From positions 1 to 43,870 of IMG/VR virus record IMGVR_UViG_3300025892_000042: DNA of 43,870 nucleotides, one strand, 5' to 3'. Positions 8,922 through 18,161 of the stretch are shown here, one piece after another. Under the pieces are notes generated by a model. The model saw only the letters and a list, made by a program, of their open reading frames with translations. It was not told where the DNA came from and ran no database searches. Both the position numbers and the translations under genes were made by a program. The stretch comes from a virus. Position 1 is the stretch's first letter, and every line of letters starts with the position of its first letter.

Positions 8922-9697
8922 AAAGATTGATATTTCAAGTAAGTGTAGGTAAACCTAGCAAATTATACACAACTTGTATCAACAGTGTAGCAGAGTATTG
9001 TAAAAAATATTCAATAGATCACATAGTATTAACGGAACCGAAACTAAAGATAAGACCAGATCCTTCTAGAACAGGTAGAAGTTTACAAGCAGTGGAAAAA
9101 TTAGGTTATATGCCTATCTACGAGAAAGAAAATGCTTTTGAGTATTTCGATAGATATGATCAGATTGCCATAGTGGACAGTGACATATACATAAAAGCAA
9201 CTGCACCTGACATATTTTTAGACTTAACACAAGAGTATGACTTCGGTGGTGTGGTTGAAAGAGAACTACCATTGACGCCCAAATACAAAAACAAAATTAC
9301 CAAATATTCACGCAGTGCTTTCACAAATTTAAAAGATGTTGACTGGTATTGGAATCATCTAGGTGCAGAATTTTACAACATGGGTCTGATGGTAATGAAC
9401 AAATCATTTGCCAAATACCTTAAAGGTCAAACACCTAAAGAATTCATTACTAGACCAGAATTTAAAGACTTTGTCGATGGTGTCGGTTTTTATAAATGGA
9501 GCACAGACCAAATGTTATTAAACTGGTTTGTGAAAAAAGAAAAAATTAAATGTAAAAACATGGATTGGCGTTGGAACTCATTGTACACAGCAGTGACCAA
9601 AGAAAAACAACAAGAAAGTTTTTTCACACACTTCTTTTTAAGAGATCACTTACCAGAACGTGGCGAAAACATACAAGAAATTTTAAAAAAGATATGA
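8918..9697 (+). CDS. GT8-like glycosyltransferase, putative
   Basis: A 259-residue protein with the fold pattern of GT-A retaining transferases: LIFQVSVGKPSKLYTTCINS at the N terminus, then IAIVDSDIYIKA with the DxD metal site at about 87-89, EFYNMGLMVMNKSFA (the region that usually packs the sugar nucleotide), and WSTDQMLLNWF. It is joined by 4-base ATGA overlaps to both neighbours. The donor and acceptor cannot be told from sequence. Confidence 0.75.
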   Translation: MKRLIFQVSVGKPSKLYTTCINSVAEYCKKYSIDHIVLTEPKLKIRPDPSRTGRSLQAVEKLGYMPIYEKENAFEYFDRYDQIAIVDSDIYIKATAPDIFLDLTQEYDFGGVVERELPLTPKYKNKITKYSRSAFTNLKDVDWYWNHLGAEFYNMGLMVMNKSFAKYLKGQTPKEFITRPEFKDFVDGVGFYKWSTDQMLLNWFVKKEKIKCKNMDWRWNSLYTAVTKEKQQESFFTHFFLRDHLPERGENIQEILKKI

Positions 9698-10353
9698 ATA
9701 TAATATTACAACATTGGACTGGAGAGTTAGGACCTTTAGAATTAGCATCTAAAAAAAATATGGAGCATTATGCAAAATATTGCAAAGCGTCATATGAATT
9801 AATTTTAGGTAATCAATTTAGACCAAAATTAGATCCCTGCTGTCAAAAATTAATAATGCTGGATGAAAGATTTGACATATATGATGATGTACTAATGGTA
9901 GATCTCGACATGTTTGTAGTAAAGCACGTTAAAGAAAATATATTCGATATACCCGGAGTTGGATTAAATTCTGCAATTCAACAGACTCTATTTGCTTCTA
10001 TGCTAAAACATAAAAAATATAAAAGATTAATGGATAAAGATGGTCCTTTTTGGGGAGGAGCATTTTGGAAATTTACAAATCAGCAAAGAAAACAGTTAAG
10101 AAAATTTATTGTCGATAGTGAAATGAAAATCTTTAATGGAAATTTTAATGACGAAGGAATAATACACAGATTAGCAAGTCAAGCCAAATTGAAACAAGCA
10201 GATGTATCCGAAGAATGGTGCTGGGGAAATTGTTTTCCTGGTTATGAAAAAGCAAAAATGATACATATTAGACACAAGTTTAAATTAGAAGGACCAAAAG
10301 TTCCTAAAATAGAAGTTTTAAATCAATTAAAAAAAGAAGGAGTTGTTGAATGA
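9694..10353 (+). CDS. GT-A glycosyltransferase, putative
   Basis: The start at 9694 (ATGA overlap with the preceding stop) is preferred over an upstream in-frame codon at 9565, which lies deep in the previous gene. The 219-residue product begins MNIILQHWTGELGPLELASK and contains VLMVDLDMFVV, a DxD-type motif, and a WGGAFWKF segment. It is probably related to the other GT8-like proteins of the island. It is coupled to the epimerase gene by another ATGA overlap. Confidence 0.7.
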   Translation: MNIILQHWTGELGPLELASKKNMEHYAKYCKASYELILGNQFRPKLDPCCQKLIMLDERFDIYDDVLMVDLDMFVVKHVKENIFDIPGVGLNSAIQQTLFASMLKHKKYKRLMDKDGPFWGGAFWKFTNQQRKQLRKFIVDSEMKIFNGNFNDEGIIHRLASQAKLKQADVSEEWCWGNCFPGYEKAKMIHIRHKFKLEGPKVPKIEVLNQLKKEGVVE

Positions 10354-11204
10354 AAATATTAGTAACCGGGGCTACCGGATATATTGGTGCCCACTATGTT
10401 AAAGTTGCGGCGGACCATGGACATGAAGTAATTGCCACTGATTTTAATTTAAATCAAAATAACATAGAAAAATATTCATCCAAAATTATAGATTGGGACT
10501 TTCGTAAACCTTCTCCAATGAAAATGTCGTTTGACAAAGTAGTGCATATTGGAGCAATGGGTTCAGTTCCTTTATCAATGAAAGATCCTTGGTTATATTA
10601 TGAAACGAATGTAGTTGGTACAAAAAATGTGATTGACTTTGCTGAATGTGATCACTTTGTTTATTGTTCTACTGGTTCGGCATTTGATCCTGCCGCATCA
10701 CCATATGCTACTACAAAATATGGTGGCGAATTACTCACAAAACAATTTAAAGAGAATCACAGTCTTGTTAGATTCTATAATGTGTGCGGTAACAACGGAT
10801 TCAATAAATTTGATGACAAATATTCACATCTGATAAGAAAAGCCGCGGCAGTGGCTAACGGTAAGTTTGATACATTGGAAATCTTTGGCACTGATTATGA
10901 TACTAGAGATGGAACTTGTATTAGGAATTATACTCATGTTACAGATATTGTTGATTCTTTACAAAAGATAGTAGAAAATAAACCAACTGGAGTCATTGAT
11001 TGTCTTGGATCACCAGAGGGCGTAAGTGTAAGGGAAGTTATCGATACGATGTGTAATGTATCAAAGAAAAACCTACATATCATCGAAAAAGCAAGACGAC
11101 TAGGTGACATACCTATATCAACTGTGCCAGATAAATCAATTCACTTCAAGCAAACTAAATCAGTTGCTGACATGTGTATAGATGCTTTGGAGCATGAAGT
11201 ATGA
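10350..11204 (+). CDS. NAD-dependent sugar-nucleotide epimerase/dehydratase
   Basis: An extended short-chain dehydrogenase that would remodel a nucleotide-activated sugar for the transferases around it. The Rossmann glycine motif is GATGYIG (7-13), an acidic residue ends beta-2 (IATDFN), and the catalytic YxxxK appears as YATTK with the upstream Ser/Thr in YCSTGSAFD. The length of 284 aa is slightly short for GalE-type enzymes (about 310-340), mostly at the C-terminal substrate domain. Being internal to the operon, it supports the view that the island builds a specific sugar rather than only attaching host-made ones. Confidence 0.9.
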   Translation: MKILVTGATGYIGAHYVKVAADHGHEVIATDFNLNQNNIEKYSSKIIDWDFRKPSPMKMSFDKVVHIGAMGSVPLSMKDPWLYYETNVVGTKNVIDFAECDHFVYCSTGSAFDPAASPYATTKYGGELLTKQFKENHSLVRFYNVCGNNGFNKFDDKYSHLIRKAAAVANGKFDTLEIFGTDYDTRDGTCIRNYTHVTDIVDSLQKIVENKPTGVIDCLGSPEGVSVREVIDTMCNVSKKNLHIIEKARRLGDIPISTVPDKSIHFKQTKSVADMCIDALEHEV

Positions 11205-11926
11205 CATTATGGGAAACTATGTTGGTAGACATTCGATCTGAATTTCAAAATAAGAAAAAATTCTTACAGCATAAAACTATTTCTAAAACAATCAGTCCAA
11301 ATCAAAGAAAGAATACATTAATCCATTTGGATTACGTCAAGAAAAACGAATATTTTTCCAATGAAGTCTTGCCTAAAGTCCTGGATTCAACAGTCGGTGG
11401 CCCAAAACTATTTCAAGGAGTCAGTCAAGGAACTGCTCAACATTGTCATTACTTAATGGTGATGCTGGAACATCTTGGTTTAAAGATTACAGACTTTGAT
11501 CACATATCCGATATCGGTGGTGGGTATGGTAATTTTTATAGAATGGCAAAGTTATTGGGATATAAAGGAAATTTTGATATAGCGGATTTTCCAATCATGC
11601 ATGAAATACAAGAATACTATATAAAGCAACATAGTCTTGATCTCCCAAATTTTATTGGAATAAATGATTTAAATCCAATTAGTAAAAGTATTCTTTTTGG
11701 GTTCCATAGCATTAATGAAATGCCTCTTTCTGATAGAGATATACTTGAAGAAAAGTATTATCTATATGACCATGTAATGATACTTTACAATAGTGAATTT
11801 GACGGTATTAATAACTTTGAATATTTCAGTAGTTTAAAAGAACGCATGAGCAAAAATTTTACAATAAACATAATTCAAGCACCACTGAAAACCAACGGTG
11901 CTTTTTTTATAGGATCAAAAAAATGA
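11201..11926 (+). CDS. SAM-dependent methyltransferase, sugar O-methyltransferase-like
   Basis: A 241-residue protein with the class I SAM-binding motif ISDIGGGYGNFYRM (about 104-117). A helical N-terminal extension contains LFQGVSQGTAQHCHYL, a feature I associate with putative sugar O-methyltransferases of surface-polysaccharide clusters. A following acidic strand end (NFDIADFP) fits motif II. It is joined by ATGA overlaps to the epimerase and to the next gene. Methylation of a sugar residue is the likely role, inferred from context. Confidence 0.7.
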   Translation: MTLWETMLVDIRSEFQNKKKFLQHKTISKTISPNQRKNTLIHLDYVKKNEYFSNEVLPKVLDSTVGGPKLFQGVSQGTAQHCHYLMVMLEHLGLKITDFDHISDIGGGYGNFYRMAKLLGYKGNFDIADFPIMHEIQEYYIKQHSLDLPNFIGINDLNPISKSILFGFHSINEMPLSDRDILEEKYYLYDHVMILYNSEFDGINNFEYFSSLKERMSKNFTINIIQAPLKTNGAFFIGSKK

Positions 11927-13077
11927 ACCCAAATGATTTATTAACGTACAAACGATTTGATGTTGTTGTCAAATATATGTATGCATCCAATTTATCAAGT
12001 GAATTTTATAAAAATGCTTACAAAGAACATCTTAAAATTTGGAATGGCTTTCATGAAGGAAATCCAAAAAAGAATGGGTTTGAAGAATTTGACAATGCAT
12101 TTAAATCGATTATTAATAACACAGTTGATGAGCCAGTTCCAGTGAATCCTGAAGGTCATATTGCCAATGGTGCTCATAGATTAGCCGCCGCGTTATATCA
12201 TCAAAGACCTATTAATACTAGAAATACAAATTCGAAGGAAAATTATCCTATTGAAGCCGATTATAAAGTCTTTCATAAAAAAGGACTGCAAAGACATATC
12301 TTACAAAGAACTGCATTAGAGTATGCAAAACTTAAATCTAACACTCATGTCATATGTTTATTTCCTATTGCTCATACACGCATGGATGAAGTAATGAATA
12401 TTATTGAGAAACATTCTAATATATTTTATAAATCATCTGAAGTATTAAATGCCACAGGACAACTTGGTTTAATAAAAGAAATATATCTTTCTGATGGTTG
12501 GGCTAACGAAAAAGGAATAAGAAAAAAATGTAAGCAGTGTTTTCGAGGAATGAGCAAAGTAACCTTTGTGTTGATAGATGCAAAAAATCTTGAAACTGTT
12601 AAAGAAATGAAAAAAGAGATTAGAGCATTATTCAAAGTTGGCAACCATTCTGTTCACATTAATGACTATCATGTAGACACGATTCGTATAGCAAAAACAG
12701 TGTTCAATGATAATAGCATACATTTCCTTAATAATAGAAAAGATACTTTGTTTCCTAATTACAAAAAACTAATGTCTGATACAAAATCAGATGACAACAC
12801 AATTATTACTGGTTCAACTGTATTATCGCTATACGGTTTAAGGGATTGCAAAGATATAGATTTAATTTATTTTAATAATCCACCCGTTGACTCGCATAAT
12901 CAATATGTTGGAACACTTTATAAATTAACTCTAGACGATATTTTTAATAATCCAATGTATCATCTATATTACAATGGTTTTAAATATGTGTCTTTAGATG
13001 TTATAAAAAACATGAAGAAAATACGGAATGAACCAAAAGATGTTATAGATGTAAAATTAGCAGAGGAAATAAAATGA
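11923..13077 (+). CDS. ParB-like / nucleotidyltransferase fusion, putative
   Basis: A 384-residue two-part protein. The N-terminal part holds PVNPEGHIANGAHRLAAALY (about 74-93), which resembles the GxHRLxAA core of ParB/Srx-type domains. The C-terminal part holds GSTVLSLYGLRDCKDIDLIYF (about 295-315), the hGS...DxD pattern of the polymerase-beta nucleotidyltransferase fold. The middle (about 130-260) resembles neither. ParB-like domains do occur in polysaccharide loci, but I do not know this combination. It could prime or activate a sugar, or modify a protein or nucleic acid. Both domain calls rest on motif reading alone. It overlaps both neighbours by 4 bases. Confidence 0.55.
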   Translation: MNPNDLLTYKRFDVVVKYMYASNLSSEFYKNAYKEHLKIWNGFHEGNPKKNGFEEFDNAFKSIINNTVDEPVPVNPEGHIANGAHRLAAALYHQRPINTRNTNSKENYPIEADYKVFHKKGLQRHILQRTALEYAKLKSNTHVICLFPIAHTRMDEVMNIIEKHSNIFYKSSEVLNATGQLGLIKEIYLSDGWANEKGIRKKCKQCFRGMSKVTFVLIDAKNLETVKEMKKEIRALFKVGNHSVHINDYHVDTIRIAKTVFNDNSIHFLNNRKDTLFPNYKKLMSDTKSDDNTIITGSTVLSLYGLRDCKDIDLIYFNNPPVDSHNQYVGTLYKLTLDDIFNNPMYHLYYNGFKYVSLDVIKNMKKIRNEPKDVIDVKLAEEIK

Positions 13078-13889
13078 AAAATTTAATTTATCAAGTATGG
13101 GCAGGCGACATGAGACCTGGTTGTAGGTACAGTGAAAAACTATTTAGAGAATATGCAGAAAGAATTGGGGCAGATTACAGATTAGATATAAGTCCTAATA
13201 TTGCCAGTAAGTATGTGCGTAAAGACGGCATGTATTTTGAATGGTTAAATCCTATGCTAGATGATTCGTTCCTTGAATACGATAATGTCTGTGTAATCGA
13301 TTTGGATGTGTTTCCAGTTGATAATTTAACTAAAAATATTTTCGACGAGCCAATTAAAGACTTTGGCATCTGTACTGAACCTTTTCAAGGTAAGTATCGT
13401 GAATCTACAACTATAGGTAAAAACATAAACAAAAAGAGTGACGAACGATGGGCTCGAGCAGTTGAATCAAAATACGGTACAGCCATGCCTCGAGATGCTG
13501 ATGGATATGTAAAAGTATATAATGCTGGTATGGTAATGTTTACAAAGAAAGGTATGCAACTTGCTAGAGAAAAATTTGTACCTTTTCAAGAATATATGGA
13601 TTATATTAGAGCCTGTGGCTTAGGTAGATTCTACAGTGTGGATCAGAATTATTTTCATGCTATGATGGTAACGCATAGCGAATATACTGAAATGGATAAT
13701 GGCTGGAACAATTATGTCCACGGTGTTCGTGGTCCTTTAGCATCACAAGATCCAGTGAATGATAGTAGAAATGAACTAACTAAATTTGTACATATTCAAT
13801 TGAGTGGTGCAGATTATTTTAACAATGAACAATTATATAATATTACTAATTCAGCAAGATCAGAATGGAATGTGGAAGGTATACAATGA
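13074..13889 (+). CDS. GT-A glycosyltransferase, putative
   Basis: A 271-residue protein of the same general pattern as the 8918 product: N-terminal NLIYQVWAGDMRPGCRYSEK, VCVIDLDVFPVDN with a DxD motif (about 75-79), KVYNAGMVMFTKKGM, and FYSVDQNYFHAM. The shared order of motifs suggests that the island grew by duplication of one GT8-like ancestor. It is coupled to both neighbours by ATGA overlaps. Confidence 0.75.
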   Translation: MKNLIYQVWAGDMRPGCRYSEKLFREYAERIGADYRLDISPNIASKYVRKDGMYFEWLNPMLDDSFLEYDNVCVIDLDVFPVDNLTKNIFDEPIKDFGICTEPFQGKYRESTTIGKNINKKSDERWARAVESKYGTAMPRDADGYVKVYNAGMVMFTKKGMQLAREKFVPFQEYMDYIRACGLGRFYSVDQNYFHAMMVTHSEYTEMDNGWNNYVHGVRGPLASQDPVNDSRNELTKFVHIQLSGADYFNNEQLYNITNSARSEWNVEGIQ

Positions 13890-14446
13890 TAGTAGCAAAT
13901 CTTAAAGAAACAAAAAACATTAATGAATATCAAACTTCGTTAAAACAACAATTGCAGAAAGCACATGGAGAACAATACACAGATTACCTAGACGAAATTT
14001 CAAGATTAACAAAAAAATCGCAATCTTATAGAGAAATAGGAACATTTCAAGGTGCTTCTACATCTACAGCAATGATGAATATGATCCCATACATTGAAAC
14101 TATTGATCTTGACTTTGTTCATATTAATCCTCACAAACATATTTTTGAAACACACGCACAACAAAATAAAATAGAATTTAAAATGATTCAAACTGATTCG
14201 TTGAAATATAACATAGATAAAAAAACTGAGGTACTTTTAATAGACGGATATCATAATCCAAAACACGTGTTAAAAGAATTAGACAAGTATGCACCTTGGA
14301 CAACACAAACTATTGTACTACATGATACAACATTATTTCCAAGATTATGGAAATCTGTACAAAATTTTCTATCTTCTCATCAAGACTGGAAACTTGTTTA
14401 TAGACATACAGTGAATGCAGGCTACACAGTATTAGGAAAGAAATAA
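13886..14446 (+). CDS. Class I SAM-dependent methyltransferase (Methyltransf_24-like)
   Basis: The start at 13886 (ATGA with the upstream stop) gives 186 aa. Motif I is REIGTFQGASTSTAM, motif IV region is VLLIDGYHNPKHVLKELD, and TIVLHDTT follows. This is the layout of cephalosporin hydroxylase/Methyltransf_24-type proteins common in glycan loci. It has a neighbour of the same family (14448), and the two could act on successive sugars. Substrate unknown. Confidence 0.75.
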   Translation: MIVANLKETKNINEYQTSLKQQLQKAHGEQYTDYLDEISRLTKKSQSYREIGTFQGASTSTAMMNMIPYIETIDLDFVHINPHKHIFETHAQQNKIEFKMIQTDSLKYNIDKKTEVLLIDGYHNPKHVLKELDKYAPWTTQTIVLHDTTLFPRLWKSVQNFLSSHQDWKLVYRHTVNAGYTVLGKK

Positions 14447-14447
14447 A

Positions 14448-15050
14448 ATGAATTTAAAAGAAATTTTTATAAAAAACAAATGTGATAAGGCTACAAAGCA
14501 CAGATATTACGAATTGTATCAACAAGATTTTGATAAATTTCAAAATGATGAAATTAACATATTGGAAATTGGCACGTTCAAAGGAGAAAGTACCCATTCT
14601 TGGCTTGATTATTTTCCTAAAGCACAAGTCTATACAGCAGATACATTTGAAAGGGTTCCACCAGAAAAGATTCCTGCATTAAAAAATGATCGTGTACAAT
14701 GGTACAAACTTGATAGCACTTCATTAAACTGTAAAGAAAATTTTAATAATTTAGGTATCCAATTTGATTTTATAATCGACGACGGACTACATACTCCTGA
14801 AGGGCAACGGTTGACTTTTGAAAATTTAATCGATTGTTTAAAACCCACAGGATCATATTACATTGAAGATGTATGGATGTTAAACAAAGGAAACAATATG
14901 TCACATTGGTGGGTTAAAAAACATTCAAAAGATTTTACTATGGAAAAATTCAATAAATTAATCGATTCAGTCAATAAATTTAAAGTATCGGAACATGATT
15001 TTAGTAGTTCAAAAATTCCAGATAGTTATATATTGAAAATTAAAAAATGA
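14448..15050 (+). CDS. Class I SAM-dependent methyltransferase (Methyltransf_24-like)
   Basis: A 200-residue protein with motif I ILEIGTFKGESTHSWLD (about 38-54), the motif II acidic residue in VYTADTFERV, and FDFIIDDGLHTPEGQ (about 105-119), then SYYIEDVWML. It is the second such protein in a row; the two share the IGTF(Q/K)G core. It starts 1 base after the upstream stop and overlaps the next gene by 4 bases. Confidence 0.8.
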   Translation: MNLKEIFIKNKCDKATKHRYYELYQQDFDKFQNDEINILEIGTFKGESTHSWLDYFPKAQVYTADTFERVPPEKIPALKNDRVQWYKLDSTSLNCKENFNNLGIQFDFIIDDGLHTPEGQRLTFENLIDCLKPTGSYYIEDVWMLNKGNNMSHWWVKKHSKDFTMEKFNKLIDSVNKFKVSEHDFSSSKIPDSYILKIKK

Positions 15051-15712
15051 AAGCATTTATTATAACTCTGATGAATGATGCATGGAGTTTGTCATATGCT
15101 GAACGTTGCTTACAAAGTTTACAAGATACAGAAAGTGATATTGAAGCCACATTGTTCGATGCCACAACACCTGAAACTATTAAACCGGTTGCTTGGACAT
15201 GGCCAACTGGTAAAAAAATTACTTGTACAAAAACTAATCTATTTTTAAAACCTTATAAAACATACGACAACAACAAACGAATTGCCGCGGCTCAAAGTCA
15301 TTTTAACTTGTGGCAAAAATGCGTAGACATGAACGAATCCATAATGATATTGGAACACGATGCTGTCTTTACAAGAAAATTTACCAAACCCAAACATTTT
15401 GATGGTGTGGGAGCCTACAGCATAAATGATCCTAGAGGAGCCACTTTCAAATCCAAAGAATATCATTCTGCATTATCTGATGGATTTAATTCTGTGCCTT
15501 GGGTAGCACCAAAGAATATTCCACAAGGACTGCCAGGACATTCTGCTTATGTGATTACACCATGGGCGGCTCGTGACATTATACAAAAACAAAACAGCAT
15601 AGGATGGTGGCCCAATGACGCTATTATGTGTAGTCAGTTGTGCGAATGGCTGTTTGTTTACAAACCATACTTCACCAAAACACAAGGCGTCAAATCTACC
15701 ACTTCACTGTAA
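15047..15712 (+). CDS. Glycosyltransferase family 25-like protein (3 of 3)
   Basis: A 221-residue protein with family 25 landmarks: AFIITLMNDAWSLSYAERC, IAAAQSHFNLWQKCVDMNES, IMILEHDAVFTRKF (acidic metal motif), and GHSAYVITPWAARDII. It matches the 6724 and 8340 proteins in motif order but not closely enough to suggest recent duplication. It ends 22 bases before the next ATG, one of the few gaps in the island, and that gap holds a late box. Confidence 0.8.
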   Translation: MKAFIITLMNDAWSLSYAERCLQSLQDTESDIEATLFDATTPETIKPVAWTWPTGKKITCTKTNLFLKPYKTYDNNKRIAAAQSHFNLWQKCVDMNESIMILEHDAVFTRKFTKPKHFDGVGAYSINDPRGATFKSKEYHSALSDGFNSVPWVAPKNIPQGLPGHSAYVITPWAARDIIQKQNSIGWWPNDAIMCSQLCEWLFVYKPYFTKTQGVKSTTSL

Positions 15713-15719
15713 ATTTGCC

Positions 15720-15727
15720 AATAAATA
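15720..15727 (+). promoter_or_regulatory. Late promoter box inside the glycan island
   Basis: AATAAATA lies in one of the few intergenic gaps of the island. The predicted start at 15733 lies two bases before the ATG at 15735. It divides the island into two transcription units. Confidence 0.65.
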
Positions 15728-15734
15728 TTTTTAT

Positions 15735-16418
15735 ATGAAAGTTTTTGTAGGCTATGACACGAGAGAAGATATTGCATATCAGGTTTGCGAACATTCAATC
15801 TACACACATTCATCAGATGCAGAAGTACAACCATTAAATCAACAAACACTACGACAGGACAAATGGTATTGGAGAGAATTAGATAAACTAGCATCAACTG
15901 AGTTTACATTCACAAGATTCTTAATACCAGCCCTAGAAAATTATAAAGGTTGGGCATTGTTTTGTGATTCCGATATAGTTTTTACAACTGATATAAAAGA
16001 ATTATTCGATCAAGCAGATGACAAGTATGCTGTCATGTGTGTAAAACATGACTACACACCCAAGCCTGGAATTAAAATGGATGGTCAAAAACAAACTGTG
16101 TATCCAAGAAAAAATTGGAGTTCTGTTGTGCTGTACAACTGTGGACACAAATCAAACGAAAAATTAACAGTGGATTTAGTAAACAATCCCAATTATGATG
16201 GAGCATACTTTCACCGATTCAGTTGGTTGAAAGATGAAGAAATTGGTTCGCTCGATCACAGTTGGAATTGGCTTGTGGGATGGTATAAGTCTCCACAAGA
16301 TGGTGAGCCTAACGCCTTACACTACACAGAAGGCGGCCCTTGGTTCAAAAATTATCGTAATTGCGAATACGGTGATGTTTGGAAAAAATATCTTCACACA
16401 ATGATGAATAGTAAATGA
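15735..16418 (+). CDS. GT8-like glycosyltransferase
   Basis: The late box just upstream and the strand MKVFVGYDTREDIAYQVCEH fix the start at 15735. An in-frame codon at 15615 lies inside the previous gene and is rejected. The 227-residue product shows GWALFCDSDIVFTTDI with the DxD motif, SSVVLYNCGHKSNEKL, and GSLDHSWNWLVGWY. This pattern (VFVGYD...E...FCDSD) is typical of bacterial and phage glycosyltransferases related to family 8. It is the first gene of the second island transcription unit. Confidence 0.85.
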   Translation: MKVFVGYDTREDIAYQVCEHSIYTHSSDAEVQPLNQQTLRQDKWYWRELDKLASTEFTFTRFLIPALENYKGWALFCDSDIVFTTDIKELFDQADDKYAVMCVKHDYTPKPGIKMDGQKQTVYPRKNWSSVVLYNCGHKSNEKLTVDLVNNPNYDGAYFHRFSWLKDEEIGSLDHSWNWLVGWYKSPQDGEPNALHYTEGGPWFKNYRNCEYGDVWKKYLHTMMNSK

Positions 16419-16419
16419 T

Positions 16420-17217
16420 ATGCACTATTATTTTGATGGACAAGATGAAATACTACAACACTGGAATAGAGGACTAGGAGCTCATTTCCTACCGTTTGAA
16501 GCAATCAAAAAAACTTCTTTGGACAACACAGTTAGTTTTAGAAGTCTAGCAAAAAGAAAAATAATCAACGATTGTAAAAATTCAGGAAGAACATTTTACT
16601 ATATCGACACAGGATATGTGGGTAATCTCATAAAGAAAAAACTGTTTCACAGAGTTGTAAAAAATGATGTGCAACACAGTCAAGTGTTTGATGTTCCTGA
16701 TGATCGTTGGAGAAAGATACAAGCAAAAAGTCCTGAATTAGAATTTGTAGAATGGCGTAAGAATCATAAAGGTAAAATCTTACTAGTAGTACCAAGTGAA
16801 AAGCCATGTAAATATTATAACATAAACAGAGATCAATGGGTCAATGATACTTTGAATGAATTAGCAAAATACACTGATAGAGAAATTATTGTTAGAGACA
16901 AAGGCAAAAGACATGAACGAGTTGGTGCAGGCAGTGTGCCTAAATTCTTAATAAAAGAACAAATTTATGCCACAGTGACATATCAGTCTATTGCGGCTAT
17001 TGAAAGTGTTTGTGCAGGTGTGCCTGCATTCACTATGGAACGAACTGCCGCAGACAGTGTGACATCACAAGATTTAAGCAAGATAGAATCACCATTCTAT
17101 CCATCAAGAGATCAAGTACACAAATGGCAACATTGGTTGGCGTATTGCCAATATCATATCAGAGAATTGGGTTCTGGACAAGCAAAAGCAATAATGGAAA
17201 AATATGGATTATTATGA
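16420..17217 (+). CDS. GT-B-like glycan protein (1 of 4 relatives)
   Basis: A 265-residue protein with the pattern KILLVVPSEK, then WVNDTLNELAKYTDREIIVRDK, then YATVTYQSIAAIESVCAGVPAF. The same three blocks recur in the 17214, 18984 and 31481 products. The pattern resembles the C-terminal half of GT-B/capsule-polysaccharide-type proteins, where the last block (S..A.EA...G.P) contacts the donor nucleotide. The function as a transferase is inferred. It starts 1 base after the previous stop and overlaps the next gene by 4 bases. Confidence 0.65.
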   Translation: MHYYFDGQDEILQHWNRGLGAHFLPFEAIKKTSLDNTVSFRSLAKRKIINDCKNSGRTFYYIDTGYVGNLIKKKLFHRVVKNDVQHSQVFDVPDDRWRKIQAKSPELEFVEWRKNHKGKILLVVPSEKPCKYYNINRDQWVNDTLNELAKYTDREIIVRDKGKRHERVGAGSVPKFLIKEQIYATVTYQSIAAIESVCAGVPAFTMERTAADSVTSQDLSKIESPFYPSRDQVHKWQHWLAYCQYHIRELGSGQAKAIMEKYGLL

Positions 17218-18161
17218 TTAGTGTTGTAGGATACATGAAGGTTATTCCGCCTGGAAATAAAAAACCACAAAAGCCTTTAATAATAAAAAACTTTATTGAA
17301 GGTGTGAATAGATGCGGCGACAAAGGAATAATAAGCAATTCTTGGACAGTGGTTCCAGCAGATGTGTCTGTGCTACAAGGATTTGTACATCAACAACCAC
17401 AAAAACACAGACATCTAATGTTACGAAAATCTGTGTTTGAAACACAACAAAAAAGAAACAAACGCACCATGATTGTGGATTCCAGTTTGTTTTTGTATGC
17501 AGATCCAACTCAATCAAAAAATTATTTGCGTTATGGATACGATGGTATCTTTCCTAACACAGCAGAATACTGTTATGACAATCCAGATCCATTACGATGG
17601 GAAATAATTAAAAAAGACCTAGGCATAGATTTAAAACCCTGGAGATTGGGTGGCGGAAAATATATTTTAATCTGCTGTCAGAGAGATGGTGGTTGGAGTA
17701 TGGGTGGACTAAAAGTTAATGTTTGGTTACAACATGCTATTCAACAAATAAGAAGTTTCACAAAAAAAGAAATAAGAATAAGATTCCACCCAGGAGATAA
17801 ATCATCTAGACAATGGGCTAATCTTGTAAGACAATGGATAAACAGCGGACAATCAACATATCAAAATATTGCAATCAGTGGTGCAAAAAACTTAATAGAT
17901 GAATTTGCTCATGCACATGCAGTGGTTGGACACAACTCTAGTCCAACAGTAGCATCTGTTATCGAAGGAATACCCACATTGGTCACAGACCCTGACGGTG
18001 CTCAAATTAAAGGAGTGAATTTAGAAAAATGGCAAGACATAGAATCTCCTAAAGAATTTGATAGAGAACTGTGGATAAGACGCATAGCACAAATACACTG
18101 GACATTGGACGAAGTGAAAGCAGGATTGGCATGGAAACATTTAAGGAAATACGTCAAATGA
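17214..18161 (+). CDS. GT-B-like glycan protein (2 of 4 relatives)
   Basis: The start at 17214 (ATGA with the upstream stop) gives 315 aa; an in-frame codon at 17010 inside the previous gene is rejected. The three shared blocks are YILICCQRDGG, WLQHAIQQIRSFTKKEIRIR followed by FHPGD, and HAVVGHNSSPTVASVIEGIPTL. FHPG and the GHNSSPTV.A...G.P block resemble capsule polysaccharide/CDP-glycerol-type GT-B proteins. It overlaps the next gene by 4 bases. Confidence 0.65.
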   Translation: MISVVGYMKVIPPGNKKPQKPLIIKNFIEGVNRCGDKGIISNSWTVVPADVSVLQGFVHQQPQKHRHLMLRKSVFETQQKRNKRTMIVDSSLFLYADPTQSKNYLRYGYDGIFPNTAEYCYDNPDPLRWEIIKKDLGIDLKPWRLGGGKYILICCQRDGGWSMGGLKVNVWLQHAIQQIRSFTKKEIRIRFHPGDKSSRQWANLVRQWINSGQSTYQNIAISGAKNLIDEFAHAHAVVGHNSSPTVASVIEGIPTLVTDPDGAQIKGVNLEKWQDIESPKEFDRELWIRRIAQIHWTLDEVKAGLAWKHLRKYVK

